Source: a virus. Taken from it: 64,000 nt of DNA. The notes below the pieces were generated by a model, which did no database searches, was not told the DNA's origin, and saw only the letters and a program-made list of their open reading frames with translations. Every line of letters begins with the position of its first letter. Position 1 is the stretch's first letter. Positions 1-8,800 of this stretch are shown piece after piece. The DNA is taken from positions 1 through 64,000 of IMG/VR virus record IMGVR_UViG_3300027899_001695. The stretch is one strand, 5' to 3'. Made by a program: the position numbers and the translations under genes.

Positions 1-663
1 ATGGAAAAGAAACGTAAGTATCCTAATATTTCTAAAGTTTTAAAAGAAAAATATGCAAATGACGAAGATTTTTATAATATGCATATAAATATACTAAGTA
101 AAAACTGGACTGTAAAAAGACCTTGTTGGAAAACAGGTTTAAATAAAGAAATATCTGAAGGTATACGTAAGTCTATAGAAAGCCAAAAAGCTACTATTGC
201 AAAGAAACAAAAAGAAGGGCTGTCTAATGGAGGGCATCATAAACCTCATTCAGAAGAAGCCAAAAAGAAGATTTCAATTGCAAGAAAGGAAATGTGGATA
301 ACTTATTCAGATGAGAAAAAACACGAATTAATTAAGAATAGGTCTATTAGAAAAGAACCTAGCGGACCTGAAACACAGTTTCAAAAAGAGTATATTGATA
401 AATATAATTTACCTTATATTTATGTAGGAAATGTAAGACAAAGAACATTAATAATTAAAGGAAAAATTCCTGATTTTGTGCATACTTCTGAAAAGAAACT
501 AATTGAAATTTATGGAGACTATTACCATAAAGGACATATCCCAGAAGATAGAATTAATTTCTTTAAAGAAAATGGGTATAAATGTATTGTTATTTGGGCT
601 AGTGAATTAAACAAAGAAGAAACTCTTAGTAAAGTTCTTGAATTTACTAAGGAGGGCAGATAA
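1..663 (+). CDS. Homing endonuclease, Vsr-like EDxHD type
   Basis: A 220-residue protein with the layout of a free-standing homing endonuclease. Residues about 78-96 contain HKPHSEEAKKKIS, a NUMOD3-like DNA-binding motif. The C-terminal 100 residues carry a Vsr/PD-(D/E)XK-like core: E124, PDF at 157-159, E169 in LIEIYG, H176 and R184, then GYKCIVIWASEL. This pattern is known from the EDxHD family typified by I-Bth0305I. The gene begins at the first base of the window, so an upstream extension cannot be excluded. Its last 26 bases overlap the reading frame of the next gene and contain the AAGGAGG ribosome site that may serve it. It is probably a selfish insertion between the capsid gene, expected upstream, and the connector gene. 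Confidence 0.8.
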   Translation: MEKKRKYPNISKVLKEKYANDEDFYNMHINILSKNWTVKRPCWKTGLNKEISEGIRKSIESQKATIAKKQKEGLSNGGHHKPHSEEAKKKISIARKEMWITYSDEKKHELIKNRSIRKEPSGPETQFQKEYIDKYNLPYIYVGNVRQRTLIIKGKIPDFVHTSEKKLIEIYGDYYHKGHIPEDRINFFKENGYKCIVIWASELNKEETLSKVLEFTKEGR

Positions 664-1753
664 CATTTTACGGTTTGATAATATATGGCAGTATAATGCC
701 GCTACAACAGCTACTCCCTATTTAGATTATACTAATAATAGTTATACTAACACGGATTTTACCTTTCTTTCTTCTTCCGCAAATTATATGTACTTGGGTC
801 TTAGTAATAGATTTACGGGAATATATACTGATTTAACTACAGTTGGTTCTTATGCAGGAATGTCCTATAAATATTATGATGGAGATGTATGGCAACCATT
901 GGCACTAATAGATAGTTATTCATTTAGTGAGTCTAAGTATGTGCGTTGGGTGTTGCCCAAATCTAATTGGGTCAAGTATAACTTTGACCAAGATACAGTT
1001 CAGCCCTCTGGTTATCCTGACACAACGGAAAGATACTGGGTTCGCATTTCTGCCAGCGGAGTGACCACTCCTGCAGTTATTAATAAAATTAGGGCAGTTC
1101 CATATGTTTCTTATTCTACCCCTACTAAAGTGTACCAGCTTTTGCAGTTAAAGAAAGATTTCGATTATACTACAAGTCCCACAGATTTAACAGTAGAAGA
1201 TATGATACGAAGAGCAGAAGATTTAATTGATTATAGAACAAGAAAGTCTTGGAGATTTAATGCCATTACAGAAGAAGCCAGTCCTATATTGATAGATTAT
1301 AATAGATACGGAATGTTCTTGAGGTATCGTAATTTTATTAAAGTTTATTCTGTTTCTTTATGGAATGGTGGAAGTTGGCAAGCATTGACAGAAGGACGAA
1401 ATAATGATTTCTTTCTTAATAAAGATTTAGGAATGATTTATATAACCAGGCTGTATTTATTGCCTGCAGCCTATGGAATGACTGGCAGATTTACGAGTTA
1501 TGGCTTTGGCGAATTTAAGAATTCCATTAAAGTAGACTATACCTATGGTAGAGACTCAGAAGTCTTTTCTGAGTTTTATATTGTTGAAGATATTGCTACT
1601 AAAATGGCGGCATGTGATGTGTTAAGACATACAGATTTTAGTGCATTACTAGTATCAGGAACGGATAAAGTTTCGATGGAAGCAAAAATAAGACTAATGG
1701 AAGAGCAGATAGAAGCAAAGATAGATAATCTTACAGGAATTAGCATATGGTAA
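638..1753 (+). CDS. Head-tail connector protein with N-terminal beta domain
   Basis: Residues about 20-155 form a beta-rich domain (FLSSSANYMYLG, then YYDGDVWQPL, then RYWVRISASG) that also occurs inside the tail hub-fibre protein at 5826-9914. Residues about 165-371 resemble the helical head-tail adaptor family (VEDMIRRAEDLIDYRTRKSW). The position just before tail genes supports a neck role. The start is unclear. No ATG precedes the beta domain, 638 is a TTG without a good ribosome site, and the next in-frame ATG (788) would cut the domain. An AAGGAGG site at 649-655 lies nine bases before an ATT codon at 665, so ATT initiation or loss of the original start after endonuclease insertion is possible. 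The fold assignment is inference. Confidence 0.6.
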   Translation: MNLLRRADNILRFDNIWQYNAATTATPYLDYTNNSYTNTDFTFLSSSANYMYLGLSNRFTGIYTDLTTVGSYAGMSYKYYDGDVWQPLALIDSYSFSESKYVRWVLPKSNWVKYNFDQDTVQPSGYPDTTERYWVRISASGVTTPAVINKIRAVPYVSYSTPTKVYQLLQLKKDFDYTTSPTDLTVEDMIRRAEDLIDYRTRKSWRFNAITEEASPILIDYNRYGMFLRYRNFIKVYSVSLWNGGSWQALTEGRNNDFFLNKDLGMIYITRLYLLPAAYGMTGRFTSYGFGEFKNSIKVDYTYGRDSEVFSEFYIVEDIATKMAACDVLRHTDFSALLVSGTDKVSMEAKIRLMEEQIEAKIDNLTGISIW

Positions 1754-2232
1754 GTAGTTTTTCGTACGTGGCGGAGAGCCTACCCCCAGAGCTCTTTAAG
1801 AGTTTGCTGGAAAAGAATTGGATTTCTGTACGAAATATGCCAAAGCCAGATATTATTGTAGTTAATGACCCAGAAGATGCAAGAATTAGGTTTGATATGA
1901 GTACTGGTGATATAATTACAATAGTAACAGGAGGACCTGAGACTATAAAGTATCGTGGTAATGTGAGTTATTATGATAGGGTTTATCCTCTTACGCTTGA
2001 AATTTGGACAAAGGTAGATAGACAAAGATTGCGGGACTTATGGAAACAGATAAAAGGAATTGTGTTTGACCATTTATTTGCTATTCAAGGATACCAGATA
2101 ATAAGACTTCAATCTTATACTGAAATGGTAAATGACGCAGTAAATATCTGGAAAGGACAAGTACGGCTAACAGTCGAGGCCGCTGGTGTTTGTGTAGAAA
2201 CAAATGGAGATTATGATAGATTCAATGTTTAA
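1747..2232 (+). CDS. Putative tail completion/terminator protein
   Basis: A 161-residue protein starting inside the end of the connector gene (7-base overlap). It contains a mixed alpha/beta stretch (YRGNVSYYDRVYPLTLEIWT, then RQRLRDLWKQIKGIV) of the size and position expected for a neck or tail terminator protein lying between connector and tail tube genes. I do not recognise a specific family from sequence. The assignment rests on gene order. Confidence 0.45.
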   Translation: MVSSFSYVAESLPPELFKSLLEKNWISVRNMPKPDIIVVNDPEDARIRFDMSTGDIITIVTGGPETIKYRGNVSYYDRVYPLTLEIWTKVDRQRLRDLWKQIKGIVFDHLFAIQGYQIIRLQSYTEMVNDAVNIWKGQVRLTVEAAGVCVETNGDYDRFNV

Positions 2233-2419
2233 AGACAGAGATGAGTATATTGCTAGTTTAAATAAAACTCTTTCGTTTGAAGAAAAGAGGGTTATTAACT
2301 GGGCTTTTAGATACATGGGCAAGGAACAAGCCAATGAATATTTGGCAAATAAAATTGCGGGAAAAAAGGAAAAGAAAGAAGAGATAGTTAAAGTAAAGAA
2401 TAAAGAAGAGGTAATATAA
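2204..2419 (+). CDS. Small hypothetical protein
   Basis: A 71-residue, strongly charged protein with a Lys/Glu-rich C-terminus (GKKEKKEEIVKVKNKEEV). It overlaps the previous gene by 29 bases and ends one base before the tail tube gene, so it looks translationally coupled. ATG codons at 2213 and 2225 are alternative starts. The Lys/Glu tail coincides with a copy of the dispersed GCGG motif (GCGG at 2357). No function is recognised. Confidence 0.5.
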   Translation: MEIMIDSMFKDRDEYIASLNKTLSFEEKRVINWAFRYMGKEQANEYLANKIAGKKEKKEEIVKVKNKEEVI

Positions 2420-2420
2420 T

Positions 2421-3467
2421 ATGGCTTATCCAATAAGAGGGGAACAATGGAAACTGGGCTGGTGTCCAGAAGTATCTTACGGTGTTGACCCAAGTACTGC
2501 AGGGAGTGGTTATACAAATTTCTTTGGTGTAGTACAAGATGCTACCTTACCAGATATTCAAACAGACTTTCAACCTTTCTATGGACTTGGCACAAATTCT
2601 GTTCGTAATTGGTATGTGATGTATCGTGGAAAACAGCAGATGTCTGGGTCAATTTCCAATTTTTTAATGTTAGATGGAAAATGCCTTTATCTTGCTTTTG
2701 GAGGTACTTCTGCGGCCCCTGTTGAAGCAAATCTTCTTCCTAGTTTTTCTATGCATGCAGGATATGTAGATACAAATGGGGACACTGCATTGAGACGAAG
2801 ATTTCATGGTGGAAAAGTAAATCGTATGACAATTTCTGCTAATGAAGGTGGTTTTTTAACTGCAAGTATTGATGAGATGATGTTTAGTGCTTATCATCAA
2901 AATGCAACTGCGTCTACAGCTTTTCCTTCTGCTTCTGCTACATATTCTGCGTTAACAGATATTCCTCCTACTACAGAAGGAGCGGGGACAGCTACCCCGT
3001 TTACTTGCGACCAGCCTTGGTTGTTCTCACAGGGGTCTTTACAGTTATGGGGGACTACTTTTGCAAGAGTGCGTAATTTTAGATTAAGTGTAAATAATGC
3101 ATGTCAGGCTAAATATTATATAACAGATACTGCAGCTGACCAACTTCCCTATGAAATAAGAGAAGGAAAACGAGACTATTCAATGAGTTGTACTATAGAT
3201 ATTGAAGATTCTAGTATATATAGCGAATTAGTAAGTCAAGGTGTAAATGCGTTAGGGGAGTTAACAGGTTTTCAAACTATTATTTCTTTTACTAGAGCAG
3301 ATGGAGACCATATTACGATTACTTCACCTACAGCAACTCCTGCTTGTGGAGGTGACTCTCAAGGATGTTTTATTAGACAAGCACCTCATAATATATCAAC
3401 TGGAGAAAACTTATTAGGTGTTCCTATTACAATTATGATGAGGAGTGTTGGGATACACTTAGGATAA
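2421..3467 (+). CDS. Major tail tube protein
   Basis: A 348-residue beta-rich protein without membrane segments. It starts MAYPIRGEQWKLGWCPEVSYG and contains repeated beta-strand stretches (SISNFLMLDGKCLYLAFGG, RDYSMSCTIDIED) typical of long-tailed phage tube subunits. It sits directly before the tail assembly chaperone pair and the tape measure gene, the canonical location of the tube gene. At about 350 residues it is longer than minimal tube proteins, so it may carry an extra surface domain. The 25-base gap after the gene contains a weak copy of the dispersed motif and a GGAGGG ribosome site for the next gene. Confidence 0.65.
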   Translation: MAYPIRGEQWKLGWCPEVSYGVDPSTAGSGYTNFFGVVQDATLPDIQTDFQPFYGLGTNSVRNWYVMYRGKQQMSGSISNFLMLDGKCLYLAFGGTSAAPVEANLLPSFSMHAGYVDTNGDTALRRRFHGGKVNRMTISANEGGFLTASIDEMMFSAYHQNATASTAFPSASATYSALTDIPPTTEGAGTATPFTCDQPWLFSQGSLQLWGTTFARVRNFRLSVNNACQAKYYITDTAADQLPYEIREGKRDYSMSCTIDIEDSSIYSELVSQGVNALGELTGFQTIISFTRADGDHITITSPTATPACGGDSQGCFIRQAPHNISTGENLLGVPITIMMRSVGIHLG

Positions 3468-3492
3468 AATAAAAACGGCTAGGAGGGAAAGA

Positions 3493-3843
3493 ATGGATAT
3501 AAATGATATTTATATTTCAGATGGTTTAAAGGAGATAGATTTAACTTATAAAACTGCTGAAATAAAGCTAAAAGTAAAACAGCTTTCTTGGAGCAAGAAA
3601 AACCAGATTCTATCAGCTTGTTTTACATACGGAGCAGATTCTCAGATGAAGTTTAACTTTGATAAATATATCAAGGATATGCTTTGTGAGATGATTGTAG
3701 AAGCTCCTTGGGGACAGACAAATCACATATTTCTAAGTAAGATAAGCCCAGAATTTGGAGCGATGTTGGAAAAGTTAGTGCCGAAGGCCTTTGAGGAAGG
3801 TGTCACAAACGATTTTTTCGCTCTAGAATCAAAAACATCATAA
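3493..3843 (+). CDS. Tail assembly chaperone, short (G-type) product
   Basis: A 116-residue soluble protein between the tail tube and tape measure genes, in the position and size class of lambda gpG-like chaperones that keep the tape measure soluble during tail assembly. It is preceded by GGAGGG with good spacing. Near its 3' end the zero frame reads GAT TTT TTC, which contains a T TTT TTC slippery heptamer. The zero-frame product ends eight codons later at TAA. The -1 frame stays open from there to 4043, giving the longer G-T product listed separately. Confidence 0.7.
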   Translation: MDINDIYISDGLKEIDLTYKTAEIKLKVKQLSWSKKNQILSACFTYGADSQMKFNFDKYIKDMLCEMIVEAPWGQTNHIFLSKISPEFGAMLEKLVPKAFEEGVTNDFFALESKTS

Positions 3844-4043
3844 GAGGGCATAAATCTTCAGGAGATGTTTTAGATTTATATATCTTTAGGAAAGTGATAG
3901 AGTATAGTCTTATGAAAGCTGGGATATCTTATGACAGTATACAACAAATGGGAGAAAATGAAGTAATGGAATTTGTTGCTATCATGAATGAAGTTGGTGA
4001 AATGGAAAGAGAGCATATTGCTCAAGCACAGGCAGGTGTTTAA
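3493..4043 (+). CDS. Tail assembly chaperone G-T fusion by -1 frameshift
   Basis: Joined reading 3493..3819 with 3819..4043. After a -1 slip on T TTT TTC (3813-3819) the frame continues for 74 codons (RSRIKNIIRGHKSSGDVLDL, then YSLMKAGISYDSIQQMG, ending AQAQAGV) to TAA at 4041-4043, directly against the tape measure ATG at 4044. The product is 183 residues. The T-region has no start codon or ribosome site of its own and fills what would otherwise be a 200-base gap. This is the arrangement known in lambda-like tails. The frameshift itself is inferred from sequence. Confidence 0.72.
3813..3819 (+). promoter_or_regulatory. Programmed -1 frameshift slippery heptamer
   Basis: T TTT TTC in the zero frame, a canonical X XXY YYZ slippery sequence, 25 bases before the zero-frame stop. 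It links the G and T reading frames of the tail assembly chaperone. I did not identify a clear downstream pseudoknot by eye. Confidence 0.7.
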
Positions 4044-5372
4044 ATGAGTCCCCCAGAAACGTGGACAATTATACTTCAGTCTGAAGCAGGAGGAGGGGAT
4101 GGGGCTGCTGGTGGTTCAGATGGTGCTACCGACAGAGGCGAAACTCCCAACCAACGAAAGAATCTCTTTGAAGATGCTGGAAAAGTGTTTGGGGCAATTG
4201 CAAGTTCTGCTGGAATTTTAGCCTTACTTATTAGAACTATCTATGGTAGTACTGTCTTTTCTACTTTCTTTGATGCTTTTATGAAAGTACTGTCTGCTCT
4301 GGCAGATTTATTTCTTGTTGCTTTTATTCCGTTGTTTATGGTAGTTTTACAATGGTTATTGAGTCTTTTACCAGTTGCTAAAAGATTAGGGGAAGCTTTA
4401 GAACCTTTAATAAAAATGGCAGCAGAGGCTCTTAAAGAAATTCTTACTGCTATAACTGATTGGATTGTTCCTAGATTATTTACATTAGTAGATGCGATTA
4501 CGGCTTTTGCTACTACTGGGGATATTTCTCCACTACTTGCATGGGGAGAGAAATTCTTCAAAGATTTATTTGAAATTGCTAGTAAGCTTTTTACAGACTT
4601 TATTGAATGGATTAAAACAAATGGTCCAGAAATTGTAGCCTCTATTGGGAAAAGCGTTACTTTATTTGCTGAATGGTTAAAGACAGAAGGTCCAAATATT
4701 GTTAAAACAATTGTTGATGGTATAAAAGTAGTACAAGCTACGTTAGACCCTTTATTTAAACAAATTGTGGCAGTACTAGGACCAATTGTTTTACAGTTTC
4801 TTGCTCCACTAGGAGTTGTTTTTGATAAATTTATGATTTATTTAAAAGATATCTTTAAAATTGTATTAGATGATACTATGGTTTATGCTAAACAGGTAAC
4901 AGATGTATTTATGGTTTTTCTTAAAGATTCAATGGTATGGTTGTTACAATTAACAGTTAAACTTATGGCGATTGCTTTAGACCCCTTAGCTTTTAGAAAA
5001 GCCTACGATATGAATAAAGAAATAGTTAAAGCGTGGGATAGTGTACCAGAACTTGGTAAAATACCAAGTTTAGCAGATTCTGCCCAGAAGACGCTAGAGA
5101 AAATTGAAGCTCTTCCTTTGCCTAATCTGGTAGCTTCTGCAGAAGAGCAGAATGTGTGGCTTGCAAAAGTCGTAGCACAGTTGGAGAAACTAGGTTTTAA
5201 ATTGGATAAAGTGGAGGCCGCTGCAGAAAAAGGGTCTGCAGGAAGCATCACCAATTCAACTCCTCCTACTAGTATTGCTGACCCTGCAGCACGTCAGACC
5301 ACTCAGCCAAGTAATCAACGATGGCTTGATAGACAGAATGGAATAATAAGAGCCAGTTCTTATTATTATTAG
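4044..5372 (+). CDS. Tape measure protein
   Basis: A 442-residue protein following the chaperone pair. It has a Gly-rich N-terminus, then several hydrophobic segments (residues about 50-75 and 85-115: IASSAGILALLIRTIYG, LFLVAFIPLFMVVLQWLL), long helical stretches rich in Ala/Leu/Ile/Lys, and a disordered Ser/Thr/Pro/Gln tail. This is typical of tape measure proteins, which set tail length and are ejected during infection. At 442 residues it is short for the family, which predicts a short siphovirus tail. Its ATG abuts the stop of the frameshifted chaperone product. Confidence 0.75.
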   Translation: MSPPETWTIILQSEAGGGDGAAGGSDGATDRGETPNQRKNLFEDAGKVFGAIASSAGILALLIRTIYGSTVFSTFFDAFMKVLSALADLFLVAFIPLFMVVLQWLLSLLPVAKRLGEALEPLIKMAAEALKEILTAITDWIVPRLFTLVDAITAFATTGDISPLLAWGEKFFKDLFEIASKLFTDFIEWIKTNGPEIVASIGKSVTLFAEWLKTEGPNIVKTIVDGIKVVQATLDPLFKQIVAVLGPIVLQFLAPLGVVFDKFMIYLKDIFKIVLDDTMVYAKQVTDVFMVFLKDSMVWLLQLTVKLMAIALDPLAFRKAYDMNKEIVKAWDSVPELGKIPSLADSAQKTLEKIEALPLPNLVASAEEQNVWLAKVVAQLEKLGFKLDKVEAAAEKGSAGSITNSTPPTSIADPAARQTTQPSNQRWLDRQNGIIRASSYYY

Positions 5373-5383
5373 TGAGGAAATAG

Positions 5384-5818
5384 ATGGCAGTAGAATTAAT
5401 AGTAAAATTATCAAAAAGTGGGCAGTCTTATACTCTTAAAGCAGAAAGAATCACACATAGTTATGATAGAAGTGTTAGCCCAAATCCATTACCTTCGGGT
5501 ACGGCTGGAAGTGCTGGGCAGGTTTTTTATCTTGATTTAGGGCAATGTGTTCAAACTATTATAATTGAAGGGTTGATAGATTCTGTTTCAAAAGTACCAA
5601 GTGGGGCAAATCAAGAACCTACCAAAGTGCAGTTAGGAGATGTAGTTCGTACATGGTATGTACAATATTCATTAACTGGTGAGACTGAAGGTGGGACACC
5701 TGCTCTTTTAACGTATCCAGGAGGGAGTACCACAGTCTTTTTCAAGAGTGTCACATTTACAATGGTTGGAGCTCTAGAAGATAGGTGGCAGTATTCTCTT
5801 GTTTGTTTTGTAACGTAG
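5384..5818 (+). CDS. Putative distal tail/tail tip protein
   Basis: A 144-residue beta-rich protein with a GAGGAAATAG ribosome site. It contains strands such as AVELIVKLSKSGQSYTLKAE, YLDLGQCVQTIIIEGLID and FKSVTFTMVGALEDRWQYSL. Its location between the tape measure and hub-fibre genes matches distal tail or tail tip proteins that join tube and adhesion device. No family was recognised with certainty, and the role is from gene order. Confidence 0.48.
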   Translation: MAVELIVKLSKSGQSYTLKAERITHSYDRSVSPNPLPSGTAGSAGQVFYLDLGQCVQTIIIEGLIDSVSKVPSGANQEPTKVQLGDVVRTWYVQYSLTGETEGGTPALLTYPGGSTTVFFKSVTFTMVGALEDRWQYSLVCFVT

Positions 5819-5825
5819 GTTAGAT

Positions 5826-8800
5826 ATGGCAATTGGTACACAACTATATTATTCTAGTACTAATGACCCTGCTACAGAAACATGGCTTCCAGTAGGAGGG
5901 GAACCCGCAAAGATAAAGATAAAGATAGTAGATTCTGCTATAGGTGTTCCTAGAACAATGGAAGCCTACCTTATTAATACTATGGTAGGTGGGGTGCATG
6001 AGAAGGAAGGTATTTATACGGCATATAGACGTGTTAAAGTAGTAGAGTATGGAACAACTAAAACAATATTTGTTGGAAGAATTAATACTTCTCAACCTAC
6101 CCAAGATGATTCATATGGCCAAATCTTAATTATAACAGCTACTGATTATTTACAAGCTTTTCTTGACCGCAAAATTAATACAGACTATAATTCTGATACT
6201 GCTAATTTAACAGGGTATACACGTAGTCAGATTATTGGGTATATAATTAATGGAAAAAACGCAGATGGTGTGGTATATCCATCTTATAATGTACCTACTA
6301 ATTATATTACGACCAATATTACTGCTTCTCCCTCTACTGAAAAGATTAAAAGACAATACGCCTCTTCTAATAAGACAGTAGCAAGAGCAATTGAAGAATT
6401 GGCCCAAGAAGAGCCTTGGAGCGACAGAACTTGGTCAAAAGTATGGATTAACGGAACTTCTCGTACAGATATTAATACTAACGCTTATTCTTTTTTAACT
6501 GCGGGTAGTCAGTATGCTTATTGGGGTCAGACTGCTCCGTTTGTAGGAGTTAATGTTACTAATGTGTCTGTAGTAGGCAGCTATGGTAGTTTTACTTGGC
6601 AATACTATGCTTCTGATTTAACTTGGAAAAGTTTAACAATACTTCAGACTACTACTTTTGGTACAATTAGCATGGAAAGATGGGAAGTTCCTTCAGATTG
6701 GACCCAAGTTTCTGTGTTAGGTACTACTGCTTATTATGTTAGATGTCTTGCTTCTTCCGTTTCTTCTGTTTCTACGTTAAAAGCGGAGTGTGCGGTTGGA
6801 GTAGGTTTTAATTATTATGTTGATGAAAATGGGGTTTTTCAGTACTTTAGAAAGGGTTCAAGACCTGTAGGAGGCCCTGTTGCAGCAGGACTAACCTTTT
6901 CTCTTAGTCCAAATCCTTCATTACCTCTTACTCAAAGACAGATAATGGCTAATTATGAGTTTACGAATCAGCCTAAAGAGATTGTAACTAGAGTGTATGT
7001 GAAAGGAACTGCTGCAGATACAGGAAATATCGTGAGTGCTAGTGCTTGTAATGCTGCTCTTGAAACGCAGTTAAACACTATAAAAGAAAAATGGGATTTT
7101 ATATCTGGTTCTGGTATGACAACTGCTGAATTAACTACCTATGCTCAAAATAGAGCAAATAGTTTACTCTATTCTAGGTCTTCCACAGTTGAAAGAGGGG
7201 CTGTTAGTGTAGTTCGGTATCCTTATTATACTATTGGTGGAGTAGTTACACTTCTTAGAGCTGGGGATTTAGTTCGTGCCAAGTGTTCAATGACTGGAAC
7301 AGATATGGATTATGAAGTAATTGATATTGAGTATACAGAACCGAATGTTTCAGCTAGAATAAATCTTATCTCTCCATCTGCTGGAAGAGGTTCAGAAGCA
7401 GATGACATGTCAAATATAATAAATCGGTTAAAAGATGGAGATGACAGTGTTATTCCTTCTGCAAGAATTGGTGATTTAATTGCAAAACATATTACAGCAG
7501 GGGATATTGATGCTGGTTCCATTACAGTTGATATTGATTTAGCTAGCGATGGTGAGGGTGGGGGAGGAACTCTACAATCCGCTAACTTTGTTCATGGTAC
7601 TTCTGGGTGGCAAATTAACTATGATGGGGTAGCAGAGTTTCAAGATATATATCTTCGTGGTGAGATTTATAGTGGAAAAACATTAAGTGTTGGTGGTGGG
7701 TCTTTTACTGCAGGTACTGTAACACTTGATTCTTCTGGTGTAAAAATAAAAAATACGGCAGCAGATGCTTCTACATGTTCTTTTTATACTTATGGAAATG
7801 TTTTAAGTGGTGAAATTTATGCTAAATTTCCTGCTACTGGGATGTATTTATATAGTTATGGGACCATTGATTTAGAAGCCGCTAAAGGCGATATATCTAT
7901 TGGAACTGCTTCAGGCTCTGTTGATTTTTATGCTCCTTATGGAGATTATCATTTTCATAATGATGGTTTTACTTCTCCCCCATTTTTAATTCTTCCGAGT
8001 GCTGCAGCTACAGCAACAAAAGCCAACGGCTCTTTGTTTTTTAATTCTGCTACAGATGCTTTTATGGGTAAAACGGCAGCAGGTTGGGTTACTCTTGGTG
8101 CTTTGTCTTTTCCTGCACATGCTTTGGATAGTGCTTCGCACACTAATTCTGCTAATTTAACGAGTTCTTTAACGGCTACATCTGCTCGTACTGGTTTAAT
8201 GAGAGCCTTATCAAATGTTTCTGGTGAATATTTTAATGGTACTGGTGGTTGGACAGTTCCTACTACTGTGGCTACACATTATCTTGATGACACTTCTATT
8301 CATATTGGGTTATCTGATACTATAAATTTAAATACTTCTTCTTTTACTCATGGACTTTGTCCTAAATTAGATGGAAATGTGGCACACTTTCTTTCTGGTA
8401 TGGGTACTTGGCTGACCCCTTCTGTTGGGCATTCACCAAATGCCGATTGGGGGATGGCCTCTGGAGCTGGGGCAGCTTCAGGTACTTTATTTCTTTCTGG
8501 AGCTTTGGTATCTGATTTAACTATTAATAATGGGCTATCTATAAAAAGTGCAGGAGCTTTCAATGTTCAAGGAAATGGTTCTATTACTGTTAGAACTACT
8601 GGAGTAGGGGGTATTACATATATTGGGGATTCTAATATAACCAGTTCATCTGTTCGTATTTATGGTGGATTAAATGCAGACCTGCTTATACAGGCGACTG
8701 GAACTGGTCGTATTTATATGAGAGCGGCACAAGGAATGATAATGCCTACAGCTACAACGGCCCCTACTACGATAACTACTGGGGCCATGTACTATAATAC

